This document shows positions 25,592-33,231 of a stretch of 64,000 nucleotides of DNA, one piece after another. The first letter of the stretch is position 1, and every line of letters starts with the position of its first letter. The stretch is taken from assembly GCA_963836355.1 (NCBI GenBank), contig CAWIJO010000006.1, positions 558,001-622,000 of the forward strand. The letters are read 5' to 3'. This DNA comes from Palsa-506 sp963836355. Lineage in GTDB: Bacteria > Actinomycetota > Actinomycetes > Streptosporangiales > Streptosporangiaceae. A model generated the notes under the pieces. It searched no databases. It had not been told where the DNA came from and worked only from the letters and a program-made list of their open reading frames with translations. The position numbers were made by a program, and so were the translations under genes.

Positions 25592-25607
25592 ATACCCCCG
25601 GGGGTGC
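25592..25607. promoter_or_regulatory. CstR/CsoR-type operator 2 (before the small membrane ORF and PIG-L gene)
   Basis: ATACCCCCGGGGGTGC contains the perfect 12-base palindrome ACCCCCGGGGGT at 25594-25605; the left outer arm matches the other operators, the right one is degenerate. Confidence 0.6.
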
Positions 25608-25733
25608 CCGCTACGCACGATCCCGCTCGATGTCCCGCGATGGCACCAAGGTGGGTGGCGCCTGCGTACAGTCGCGGCGTAACAGCACCGCGTCACGGGC
25701 CAAGAGGGCTGGGTCGCGCCAGCCCTGCGGGCC

Positions 25734-26117
25734 TCACGCGCCTGCAGCTGCGGCGGGCTCGCTGCGTTCGGCGATGCGGGCGCGGACGTCGTTCATGTCC
25801 AGCTCGCGGGCCCTGGCGATCAGCTGCTCTAGTGCCGCCTCCGGCAGCGCACCCGGCTGCGCGTAAAGGATCACGCCGTCGCGGATCACCATCAGCGTCG
25901 GGATCGACGAGATCCCGAAGGCGCCGGCCAGCTCCTGCTGGGCCTCGGTGTCGACCTTGCCGAACACCGCGTCGCCGTGCCGGCCCGACGCCCGCTCGAA
26001 GACCGGGCCGAAAATGCGGCACGGCCCGCACCACGACGCCCAGAAGTCGACCAGCACCAGCCCGTCCCCGCCGGTGAGCGCATCAAAGTTCTCTGTCGTC
26101 AGCTCGACCGTCGCCAT
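25734..26117 (-). CDS. trxA: Thioredoxin
   Basis: The 127-residue protein has the thioredoxin fold with active site WCGPC near residues 30-34 (VDFWASWCGPCRIF) and the cis-Pro loop SIPTLMV. It is slightly longer than classic thioredoxin because of an acidic, Ala-rich C-terminal helix. It starts at an ATG after GAGGAGG, with a perfect operator 36 bases upstream. In a persulfide regulon it would reduce protein or mycothiol persulfides, and it could also serve the ArsC-type reductase at 18.9 kb. Confidence 0.92.
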   Translation of the reverse strand: MATVELTTENFDALTGGDGLVLVDFWASWCGPCRIFGPVFERASGRHGDAVFGKVDTEAQQELAGAFGISSIPTLMVIRDGVILYAQPGALPEAALEQLIARARELDMNDVRARIAERSEPAAAAGA

Positions 26118-26152
26118 GGCATGCCTCCTCGGTTCGCCGGGCATCGGCTTGG

Positions 26153-26168
26153 ATACCCGCCAGGGTAT
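26153..26168. promoter_or_regulatory. CstR/CsoR-type operator 3 (before thioredoxin)
   Basis: ATACCCGCCAGGGTAT: perfect ATACCC/GGGTAT arms with a four-base spacer. Confidence 0.75.
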
Positions 26169-26398
26169 TGAACCACCGCCAGGGCCCGGACATTCCCCGC
26201 GGTCATGAAGGCCACGCGCGGCCATACCGGCAGCCGTCGCTCCAGCAAGTCGCGGACGACGCGGCAGCCATGCTCAAGGCCGCGGCGGCCCTGCCGGCCA
26301 GCGGGGAGAAGGCCTGTAACAGAGCCCCTGCCGTGGGCGGTGAGCGCAGACCACTAGGACCAAAGACCCTGTAAGGCATGACCGTCGCACCTGCCGCT

Positions 26399-26416
26399 GG
26401 TACCCCCGTAGGTATT
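26399..26416. promoter_or_regulatory. CstR/CsoR-type operator 4 (before OsmC and aminotransferase genes)
   Basis: GGTACCCCCGTAGGTATT: inner arms TACC and GGTA separated by six bases, the same geometry as operator 1, though the outer pair is imperfect. It lies 41 bases before the OsmC ATG. Confidence 0.62.
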
Positions 26417-26456
26417 GACTGAAGGCAGCAGCACCGAGCCCGGAGGGAGCACTGAT

Positions 26457-26897
26457 ATGGACCAGGTGCAGACGACAGCGTTGCTGCCCAGCCCGGGGGA
26501 CATCGCGCAGATGGACGTCCGGTTCGTGGCCGGGGAGGCATATGAGGTAGTGGTGCGAGGGCACCGGGTGCTGGTGGACCAGCCAGCCGAGGCCGGCGGG
26601 CAGGATGCTGCGCCGACCCCCACAGAGTTCTTCGTCGCCTCTTTGGCCACATGCGTCGCTTTCTACGCGGGCCGGTACCTCACGCGTCACGGGTACAGCC
26701 GGGACGGCCTGGCGGTGTCGGCCGGGTTCGATATGGCCATTGACCGCCCGGCCAGGGTGAGCGGCATCCACCTTCTCGTCCGGGTCCCGCCCACCCTGCC
26801 GCCCGAACTGTGGCCGGTGTTCCGCGCAGTGGTATCGCACTGCACCGTGCACAACAGCCTGACCAGGCCGCCCGCTGTCGTCATCGACCTGGTATGA
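26457..26897 (+). CDS. OsmC-family protein
   Basis: The 146-residue protein shows the OsmC fold with both reactive cysteines: SLATCVAFYAGRYL (first Cys) and VSHCTVHNSL (second Cys). OsmC/Ohr proteins reduce organic hydroperoxides and related family members act in sulfur stress. The start follows GGAGGGAG. The stop overlaps the next ATG by four bases. Operator 4 precedes it, so it is expected to be induced with the persulfide genes. Confidence 0.88.
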   Translation: MDQVQTTALLPSPGDIAQMDVRFVAGEAYEVVVRGHRVLVDQPAEAGGQDAAPTPTEFFVASLATCVAFYAGRYLTRHGYSRDGLAVSAGFDMAIDRPARVSGIHLLVRVPPTLPPELWPVFRAVVSHCTVHNSLTRPPAVVIDLV

Positions 26898-28672
26898 GCG
26901 GCGCCCAGGCAGCCATGACGGCTGACCCGCCAGTCCCCCCCGTCACGGCGCAGGAACCTGCAGGACAGCCGGTCACGCCCCTGGAGCAGATTCGAGCCGG
27001 TGTCATCGGCGAGGGTGAAGTCCTTGACGGCCCGTACGGGCCACGGCGCATCACCTACGCCGACTACACCGCGTCGGGCCGGTCGCTGGACTTCATCGAG
27101 GACGTGATCCGCGAGCACGTGCTGCCCCGTTACGCCAACACCCACACCGAGAGTTCCGGCACCGGCCTTGCCACCGGCCGGCTGCGGGAGGACGCCCGGC
27201 AGATCATCCACGACGGGGTCGGCGGGGACGGCGACCACCTGGTGATCTTCTGCGGCTCTGGCGCCACGGCAGCGGTCAGTAAGCTGATCGGGATCCTGGA
27301 GCTGCGGCTGCCGGACGGGCCCGCGCGGCGCTACCGGCTGCTTGACCAGATCCCGGCCGCGGAGCGGCCGGTGGTGTTCGTCGGGCCCTACGAGCATCAC
27401 TCCAATGAGCTGCCCTGGCGGGAGACCATTGCCGATGTGGTGGTCATCGGCGGCGACGCCGACGGGCACATCGACCTGGACGACCTGTCGGCGCAACTGG
27501 CCCGCTATGCCAGCCGGCCGCTGCGCATCGGCTCCTTCTCCGCCGCCTCCAACGTCACCGGCATCTTGTCCGACGCTGACGCCATCGCCGCGCTGCTGCA
27601 TGCCCATGGGGCGCTGTCGTTCTGGGACTATGCCGCAGCTGGTCCGTACGTGCCGATCCGGGCACGCGAGTCGGCGCCGGGCGCCGGCGACCACAAGGAT
27701 GCCATCTTCTTGTCCCCGCACAAGTTCATCGGCGGCCCGCAGACCCCTGGCGTCCTGGTCGTGCGCCGTAGCCTGGTACGTAACCGGGTGCCCACCGTGC
27801 CCGGCGGCGGCACCGTCGCCTTCGTCGACCCGATCGGGCACCGTTACCTCGATGACCCGGTCGCGCGGGAGGAAGGCGGTACCCCGGCCATCGTCGAGTC
27901 GATCCGGGCCGGGCTGGTATTCGCGCTCAAGCATGCCGTCGGAACCGGCGTCATCCAGGCCAGCGAAGAGCGCCTCTGGAAGCGCGCGCTGCACCGCTGG
28001 TCAGATAATCCGGACATCGAGGTGCTCGGCAACCCCGACGCGCGCCGGCTGTCCATCGTCTCGCTGCGCATCCTTCACGGCGATCGCTATCTGCATCACA
28101 ACTTCGTCGTCGCGGTGCTCAACGACCTGTTCGGCATCCAGGCCCGCGGCGGCTGCTCGTGCGCCGGGCCGTACGGCCACAGGCTGCTCGCCATCGATCC
28201 GGCGCACTCGCACGCCTTCCGCGCCGAGATCGGCCACGGCTGCGAGGGCATCAAACCGGGCTGGACCAGGATCAACTTCAACTACTTCATCTCCGACACC
28301 GCCGCCGATTACCTGATCGACGCCGTCGACCTAATCGCAGCCGACGGCTACCGGCTGCTGACCGACTACCGCTTCGATCCGCACACCGGCCTGTGGCGCC
28401 ACCACGATGGCATCCCGCGGCCGCCGCTACGCCTAGCTGACCTGCGTTACGCCCCAGACGGCACCCTCGTATATACCGCCAGGCGCAGCCGCGCCAGCGA
28501 GGCCGCCCTCGGCGGCTACCTCCGGGAGGCGCGGGACCTGCTGGCCTCCCGCCCGGCGCATATCGACGGCGGCGCCACGGGCCTGCCCGGCGACTTCGAG
28601 GCCCTGCGCTGGTTCCACCTGCCCCCGGCCTGCCTGGATCACGGCAACCCCGGCAGCTGCGCGGAGCCATGA
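26894..28672 (+). CDS. Class V aminotransferase / cysteine desulfurase-like PLP enzyme
   Basis: The 592-residue protein belongs to the aminotransferase class V fold. The PLP lysine is Lys277 in SPHKFIGG. Before it come the cofactor features FCGSGATAAVSKL, EHHSNELPWRE and the Asp loop SFWDYAAAGPY. A Cys loop ARGGCSCAGPYGH (Cys421, Cys423) lies where cysteine desulfurases carry their persulfide Cys. A C-terminal extension of about 120 residues has no recognised domain. The position in the persulfide regulon, coupled to OsmC by ATGA overlap, suggests a desulfurase or sulfur-transfer enzyme rather than an amino-acid transaminase; the substrate is not proven. Confidence 0.85.
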   Translation: MSGAQAAMTADPPVPPVTAQEPAGQPVTPLEQIRAGVIGEGEVLDGPYGPRRITYADYTASGRSLDFIEDVIREHVLPRYANTHTESSGTGLATGRLREDARQIIHDGVGGDGDHLVIFCGSGATAAVSKLIGILELRLPDGPARRYRLLDQIPAAERPVVFVGPYEHHSNELPWRETIADVVVIGGDADGHIDLDDLSAQLARYASRPLRIGSFSAASNVTGILSDADAIAALLHAHGALSFWDYAAAGPYVPIRARESAPGAGDHKDAIFLSPHKFIGGPQTPGVLVVRRSLVRNRVPTVPGGGTVAFVDPIGHRYLDDPVAREEGGTPAIVESIRAGLVFALKHAVGTGVIQASEERLWKRALHRWSDNPDIEVLGNPDARRLSIVSLRILHGDRYLHHNFVVAVLNDLFGIQARGGCSCAGPYGHRLLAIDPAHSHAFRAEIGHGCEGIKPGWTRINFNYFISDTAADYLIDAVDLIAADGYRLLTDYRFDPHTGLWRHHDGIPRPPLRLADLRYAPDGTLVYTARRSRASEAALGGYLREARDLLASRPAHIDGGATGLPGDFEALRWFHLPPACLDHGNPGSCAEP

Positions 28673-28713
28673 TCGGCCGGTGCCCAAGGCGCGCCGCCGG
28701 AGCCTGCCTGGCG

Positions 28714-29100
28714 TCACTCGCGGGCGGCGCAGGCGACCGTGTTGTCGGTGACTGCCTGCTGGGCTGCGGCCATGCGTCCAAGGACGCGGAGATCGTGGTG
28801 GCCCGTCATGAAGTCACGCTGCCGCGGCGCCAGATCAGCCGGGCGAAGCTGCACTGAGGCCCTGCCCGCCGACCTGTCAATCCGGCACGACGCCGTGGTC
28901 AGGCCCGGAATCCGGGTGGCTCTGGACTTAGCACGGCGCCAGCACGCCGAAGGCCATGATCGAGATGCCGCGTACGGACGGCTCTTGAGCAGGAACCCGC
29001 CCAGTGCCGCGAAAGAGATCGCCGTCCGGGTCCAGGACAGCTCGGTCCGCTGGCGCGCCAGCCCGGGATCGGGGTCCGCCATGTCCTCATCGGGCATCAT
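28714..29100 (-). pseudogene. DUF202 membrane protein gene, frameshifted after the first helix
   Basis: The gene starts at an ATG that overlaps the preceding DUF202 stop (ATGA). It begins with a normal DUF202 motif (ARQRTELSWTRTAISFAALG). After LLKSRP the reading frame leaves the family, and the expected next helix appears in another frame (GISIMAFGVLAPC, then a stop). The rest of the open frame is antisense to a transposase fragment. The protein would therefore be truncated or chimeric. Confidence 0.68.
28740..28857 (+). pseudogene. DDE transposase fragment 3
   Basis: CGHASKDAEIVVARHEVTLP and RRQISRAKLH match the N-terminal helix of the same transposase family as fragments 1, 2, 4 and 5, up to a stop codon. 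It lies between the aminotransferase-like gene and the broken DUF202 gene and may have caused the damage. Confidence 0.68.
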
Positions 29101-29519
29101 CGGCTCCCGGTCACCCCCGACACCAGCGCAAGCACCGCGGCGACCAGCCCGATGATCGCGATCGTCGCCGACAGGACGCCGGGCAGGCGCGAGCGGGTCA
29201 TGGGCTCTCCGCGGCGCAGCGCGCGCTGGTTGCGCGTCCATTCCAGGTAGCTGACCACGGCGACGACGGAGCCCAGGATGATCAGCGGGGTGCCGATGAT
29301 GTGCCGGCCCCACGGCACCCCGGGGAATGGCGGCAGCAGCTGGACGATCGCCAGCCCGGCAGCCACCAGGGCGAGGGCAGTGCGGCTCCAGGCCAGGAAG
29401 GTCCGCTCGTTGGCGAGGGTGAAGCGGGCATCGGGCTCAGTGCCGTCCGCTGGCTCCGCGGCACCGGCTGGATGCTCAGGGCGGCTAGTGTCCGTGCTCC
29501 CCTCCTCCTCCTCCTGCAC
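29097..29519 (-). CDS. DUF202 membrane protein
   Basis: The 140-residue protein has an acidic N-terminus, then ARFTLANERTFLAWSRTAL, the DUF202 signature, and three membrane helices (ALALVAAGLAIVQLLPPF, IIGTPLIILGSVVAVVSYL, GVLSATIAIIGLVAAVLAL). DUF202 proteins are small membrane proteins common in actinobacteria, without a defined role. The GTG start lies 27 bases after the repressor gene, so it is co-transcribed with it. Confidence 0.85.
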   Translation of the reverse strand: MQEEEEGSTDTSRPEHPAGAAEPADGTEPDARFTLANERTFLAWSRTALALVAAGLAIVQLLPPFPGVPWGRHIIGTPLIILGSVVAVVSYLEWTRNQRALRRGEPMTRSRLPGVLSATIAIIGLVAAVLALVSGVTGSR

Positions 29520-29546
29520 ATCCGCGCCAGCCGCGCCGTCCGCTGG

Positions 29547-29807
29547 TCAGGCGAGGGTGAGGAACATCTTCTCCAGCTGCTCCCCCGACATCGGGGCGTC
29601 GCCGTCCGCGGCGATGCACTGCCGCATCCCGCTGGCCACGATCTTGAATCCGGCCCGGTCCAGGGCCCGCGACACCGCGGCCAGCTGGGTCACCACGTCC
29701 GCGCAGTCCCGGCCGGACTCGATCATCGCGATGACCCCGGCCAGCTGGCCCTGCGCCCGGCGCAGCCGGTTCAGCACGGCGCCGGCCGCCTGCTCGTCGA
29801 TCTTCAT
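29547..29807 (-). CDS. cstR: CstR-like persulfide-sensing repressor (CsoR family)
   Basis: The 86-residue all-helical protein has the CsoR fold (NRLRRAQGQLAGVIAMIE; DVVTQLAAVSRALD). Cys35 and Cys64 are present, while the Cu-binding His expected four residues before the second Cys is Gly60. Two Cys without His is the hallmark of CstR, which forms polysulfide bridges and then releases DNA, rather than of Cu(I)-binding CsoR. The ATG follows GGGGAGA. Operator 5 overlaps a perfect TATAAT box 36 bases upstream, so it should repress itself. Its neighbours are sulfide-detoxification genes. Confidence 0.85.
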   Translation of the reverse strand: MKIDEQAAGAVLNRLRRAQGQLAGVIAMIESGRDCADVVTQLAAVSRALDRAGFKIVASGMRQCIAADGDAPMSGEQLEKMFLTLA

Positions 29808-29842
29808 CAGCCGTCTCCCCTTCGCGGTCACTGATCCGAATT

Positions 29843-29858
29843 ATACCCAGCGGGGTAT
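29843..29858. promoter_or_regulatory. CstR/CsoR-type operator 5 and -10 box of the cstR promoter
   Basis: ATACCCAGCGGGGTAT has perfect arms. On the minus strand the right side reads GGGTATAATTC, so a consensus TATAAT -10 box overlaps the operator and binding would block RNA polymerase. Confidence 0.8.
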
Positions 29859-29872
29859 GAAGCAAGCTCAGG

Positions 29873-30646
29873 TCACGCCAGGCCAGGAAGGCTGCGCGTC
29901 AGCGTGTACCCGGCGACTATCACGATCAGCGCGGTGAACGCCGCGCTCAGCCGCCGCGGGTCGGCCCGGCCGGCCAGGCCGCTGCCGGCCAGCGCGCCGA
30001 TCACGGCGGCTGCGGTGAAGGCCCCGACGAGGGGCCAGTTCAGCGCCAGGCCGCCGTGGCCGGCCCGCGCCGCCAGCGCGGCCGCGCTGTTCACCGCGAT
30101 GACCACCAGCGAGGTTCCGGCCGCGGTCGGCAGGTCGAACCCGAGCACCAGCACCAGCACAGGGACCACCACGAAGCCGCCGCCGACCCCGAAGAACCCG
30201 GTGACCAGCCCGACGCCGGTAGCCGCGGCCGCGACCAGGATCGCATGCCGCCCATCGCGGGCCGGGACGCCGCCGCGGGCCGGGCCCTGATCACCGCGGC
30301 GGATGATCATCATGGCCGCCACGGCCAGCATCAGCACGCCGAATCCGGCCAGCAGCACGTCGGCCGGGACCGCGGCGCTGGCCAGTGATCCGGCATAAGA
30401 GCCGGCGATGCCCAGGCCGCCGAAGATCACCCCGGCCCTGAGCCCGGCCCGCCCGGCGCGGGCATGCGCGATCGCGCCGGCCACCGCGGCGATGCCGACC
30501 ACCAGCAGCGAGGCGGTCACGGCCCGGTGCGCGCTTTGCCCGAGGAGGTAGACCAGGGCCGGGACGGTGAGGATGGAACCGCCGCCGCCGAGCGCGCCGA
30601 GGCTGATCCCGATCAGCAGCCCGGCCGCGACGGCGATCAGGGCCAT
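29873..30646 (-). CDS. TauE/SafE-family sulfite/sulfur-anion exporter
   Basis: The 257-residue protein has eight membrane segments in two halves. Conserved Gly-rich motifs are SLGALGGGGSILTVPALVYL in the first half and GVGLVTGFFGVGGGFVVVP in the second. TauE/SafE proteins export sulfite, sulfoacetate or related anions; sulfite is a product of the persulfide dioxygenase two genes upstream. It starts five bases after the rhodanese gene, in the same operon. Confidence 0.9.
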   Translation of the reverse strand: MALIAVAAGLLIGISLGALGGGGSILTVPALVYLLGQSAHRAVTASLLVVGIAAVAGAIAHARAGRAGLRAGVIFGGLGIAGSYAGSLASAAVPADVLLAGFGVLMLAVAAMMIIRRGDQGPARGGVPARDGRHAILVAAAATGVGLVTGFFGVGGGFVVVPVLVLVLGFDLPTAAGTSLVVIAVNSAAALAARAGHGGLALNWPLVGAFTAAAVIGALAGSGLAGRADPRRLSAAFTALIVIVAGYTLTRSLPGLA

Positions 30647-30650
30647 CTGG

Positions 30651-31013
30651 TCACAGCACCCGGCCGGGGCGGCCTCCGGTGGCGACGACGGGCAGCCCGG
30701 CCCGCGCCCAGGCGCGCATCCCGCCGGAAAGGTTGATCACGTCGCGGCCCTGGCGGGCCAGGATCATGGCTGCGCCCGCGGACCGGTGGCCGGACCGGCA
30801 CACGGTTATCACGGTGCGCTGCGGCGCCAGTTCCCTGCTCCGGGCGGGGAGCCGGCGCAGCGGGACATGCCGGGCACCGGGCGCGTGCCCGGCCCGCCAC
30901 TCCGCGTCCTCGCGGACGTCCACCAGGATCGCGCCCTCGTCCAGAAGCTGCCTGGCCTGCTCCGGGCTGGCCTTGGGCCGGGCCGGGAACAGGCGGCGAA
31001 GCCAGCTGCTCAT
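30651..31013 (-). CDS. Single-domain rhodanese
   Basis: The 120-residue protein begins with a basic leader and contains the rhodanese fold: LVDVREDAEWRAGHAPGARH and active-site loop CRSGHRSA, with the catalytic Cys. Rhodaneses move sulfane sulfur to acceptors such as sulfite, cyanide or thiols. The start overlaps the dioxygenase stop by four bases (ATGA). Confidence 0.9.
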   Translation of the reverse strand: MSSWLRRLFPARPKASPEQARQLLDEGAILVDVREDAEWRAGHAPGARHVPLRRLPARSRELAPQRTVITVCRSGHRSAGAAMILARQGRDVINLSGGMRAWARAGLPVVATGGRPGRVL

Positions 31014-32395
31014 GCCGTCCTCGCAGCTGTCTTTCCGGTGACGAGGCGGAAGCCTGCGTCAGCGGCGCGGTCGTACCCGTCATCGACGGCCACCACTTCG
31101 CGGCCAGCGGCCTGCAGCAACGACGCCGCGATGACCGCCCGGTACCCCGACAGGCAGTGCACCCAGATCTCGCCGGGTGGCACCTCGCCGATGCGGGCAC
31201 CCAGTTCGTGCAGCGGGATGTGCAGCGCGCCCTCCAGGTGGCCGCCGGCCCACTCAAGCGCGCGCCGGACGTCCAGCACGGTGACCGGCCGGTGTCTCGC
31301 GGCGGCAGCCAGGTCAGCGAAGCTTGCCACCGGGAACGACGCCAGCGGCTGTCCGGCGGCCCAGTCCTGCGGGGCGCCGGCGGCGGCGCCCGCGAGCTTC
31401 TCGATGCCGATCCTGGCCAGGTCCCGCTGCGCGGCGGCGACCTGCCCGGCGGTGCCACCGACCAGGGTCAGCGGGGTACCCCACGGGATCAGCCAGCCGA
31501 GGTAGCTGGTGAAGTCGCTGCCATACTCGAAGCTGAGGGAGCCGCTGACGTGCCCGGCGGCGAATGCCCGGCGGCTGCGCAGGTCGGCCACCCACTCGCC
31601 GGCCGCTATCCGGGCGGCCACCCCGGCCGCGTCCGCGCGGGCCGGCGGTGACAGCTGCAGGGCCTCCGGCCCGGCCGCATTCGCCGGGCCCATGTGCGCG
31701 TAGTACGCGGGGTAGGCGTCCAGCCCGGCCAGCAGCGTCCGCACGTACTGATCCTCATCCAGGATGAGCACGGGATTAACGCGTTTCTCCTGCCCGATCG
31801 TGGAGGCACTGCCGCCGGCCTGGGTGGCGGCGCAGAAGCTGCCGAAACCGTGCGTCGGGCATACCGGCGTGCTGTCCGGCAGTTCCGCGGCCAGCCGCCG
31901 GGCCGAGGCATGCTGCGCCGTCGCCAGCGCGGTCTCGTGCGCAGGGCCGAGCAGGTCCGGCCGGCCAGTCGAGCCATACAGCAGCGACCCGCCGGTGAAC
32001 ACCGCCGCCGCCTGGCCAGTCCCGGCGTCCGCCAGCGCATAGGACAGGTGGCTAAAAGTGTGCCCGGGAGTGGCGATCACCCTTACCCGCATCGCATCCC
32101 CGACCGCGATCACATCCCCGTCGCCGACCGGAACCCGGCCGAAAGCCACGTCATCGGCCCCGTTCACGTGATACCCGGCACCGGTCTCGCGGGCCAGCGC
32201 CAGGCCGCCGCTCACGTAGTCATTATGAACGTGGGTCTCGAACACATGGGTGATCACGGCCCCCCGGCTGGCCGCCGCCGCCAGCACGCGGTCAATATCC
32301 CGCTGCGGATCTACCACCAGCGCGACGTGCCCGTCGGTCGCCAGGTAACTGCGGTTCCCCAGCGCCGGGGTGTCGATACCAGCGATCTCGATCAC
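31010..32395 (-). CDS. cstB: CstB-like persulfide dioxygenase-rhodanese fusion
   Basis: The 461-residue protein has three parts. Residues 1-250 are a metallo-beta-lactamase domain of persulfide dioxygenases: THVHNDYVSG, PGHTFSHLSY, TGGSLLYGSTGRPDL and CPTHGFGSFC. A middle rhodanese fold (WVADLRSRRAFAAGHVSGS) has no active Cys. A last rhodanese domain has it (VHCLSGYRA). This is the MBL, pseudo-rhodanese, rhodanese order of staphylococcal CstB, which oxidises persulfides and makes thiosulfate. GTG 32395 follows GGGGGAG; a longer ATG-started form lacks the fold. Two operators precede it. It heads the dioxygenase-rhodanese-TauE operon. Confidence 0.92.
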   Translation of the reverse strand: MIEIAGIDTPALGNRSYLATDGHVALVVDPQRDIDRVLAAAASRGAVITHVFETHVHNDYVSGGLALARETGAGYHVNGADDVAFGRVPVGDGDVIAVGDAMRVRVIATPGHTFSHLSYALADAGTGQAAAVFTGGSLLYGSTGRPDLLGPAHETALATAQHASARRLAAELPDSTPVCPTHGFGSFCAATQAGGSASTIGQEKRVNPVLILDEDQYVRTLLAGLDAYPAYYAHMGPANAAGPEALQLSPPARADAAGVAARIAAGEWVADLRSRRAFAAGHVSGSLSFEYGSDFTSYLGWLIPWGTPLTLVGGTAGQVAAAQRDLARIGIEKLAGAAAGAPQDWAAGQPLASFPVASFADLAAAARHRPVTVLDVRRALEWAGGHLEGALHIPLHELGARIGEVPPGEIWVHCLSGYRAVIAASLLQAAGREVVAVDDGYDRAADAGFRLVTGKTAARTA

Positions 32396-32450
32396 AGCCT
32401 CATCTCCCCCGCCCGCATGCCCGCCGCACACGCCATGCCCATCTCCTTGC

Positions 32451-32466
32451 ATACCCCAGCGGGTAT
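32451..32466. promoter_or_regulatory. CstR/CsoR-type operator 6 (before cstB)
   Basis: ATACCCCAGCGGGTAT: perfect ATACCC/GGGTAT arms, four-base spacer. Confidence 0.78.
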
Positions 32467-32507
32467 CTTCCTGAAGAACCATACCCGGCAAGGGAGACGA
32501 ATGGCAA

Positions 32508-32523
32508 ATACCCTGGCGGGTAT
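32508..32523. promoter_or_regulatory. CstR/CsoR-type operator 7 (second site before cstB)
   Basis: ATACCCTGGCGGGTAT: perfect arms, extended by one A/T pair on each side, centred 57 bases from operator 6. An isolated ATACCC half-site sits between them near 32481. Paired sites may allow cooperative or looped repression. Confidence 0.78.
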
Positions 32524-32790
32524 TGAAATGAGCAGACCGGTGCGCCGCGCCGAACACCACACCCGCCAGGCCGACTGTGGGCTGGCTCGGGCTGAGAGCG
32601 GCACGATGGGCAGATGGCGAGAGAGCCAGGCTCAGCGGCGCATTGGGATGACGCCTACGCCCCAACAAGGTACGGACCGCCGGAGCATCGCGGGGCGCTC
32701 TGAGGCGGCGTACAGCTGCTGGGCTCCGCTGAGCATCCAGTCATCGCCGACGCGACCGGCGACCCGGATCTGGCGTTCTTGGCGCGGCTG

Positions 32791-33231
32791 TCATGGGTTG
32801 TTTCTGATGGTGATCGTCATGGTGTAGCAGACCGCGGTGCCTGCCAGCGCGATGGTGCCGTCGTCGCGGACGACGGTTGTGCGCAGTTTGGTGATCGGCT
32901 TGTCGGTCCTGGCTTCGATGACCTCCACCCGGCCGGTGATGACGTCGCCGGGCCGCACGGGTGCCTTGAAGTCCCAGTTCACGTTCAGAAAGACGGTCCC
33001 TGGGCCGGGGAGGGACTCGGCCACCACGGCGTTGAGGATGGCGCTGGTGATCCCGCCCTGGACGACGATCTCGCCGAACCGTGACGCGCGTGCTGCCGCG
33101 GGGTCGTAGTGCAGGGGGTTGCGGTCTCCGCTGATCTGGGTGAACCGCTTGATGTCGTCTTGGGTGACAGCCCGGGAGAGTTCGGCGGTGTCACCGGCGG
33201 CCGGTGGCCCGCTGGGCCAGCATGAGTTCAT
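32791..33231 (-). CDS. MaoC-like (R)-specific enoyl-CoA hydratase
   Basis: The 146-residue protein is a single hot-dog domain of the PhaJ type. Its catalytic motif is ISGDRNPLHYD (Asp and His of the hydratase), followed by VVQGGITSA. Such enzymes hydrate enoyl-CoA to R-3-hydroxyacyl-CoA. It overlaps the MFS transporter gene by 41 bases, an unusually long overlap; a later start may be used. Substrate length is unknown. Confidence 0.85.
   Translation of the reverse strand: MNSCWPSGPPAAGDTAELSRAVTQDDIKRFTQISGDRNPLHYDPAAARASRFGEIVVQGGITSAILNAVVAESLPGPGTVFLNVNWDFKAPVRPGDVITGRVEVIEARTDKPITKLRTTVVRDDGTIALAGTAVCYTMTITIRNNP

Noticed and set aside
29547..29807. Copper sensor CsoR
   Set aside because: The His ligand is replaced by Gly and the neighbours are sulfur-detoxification genes.
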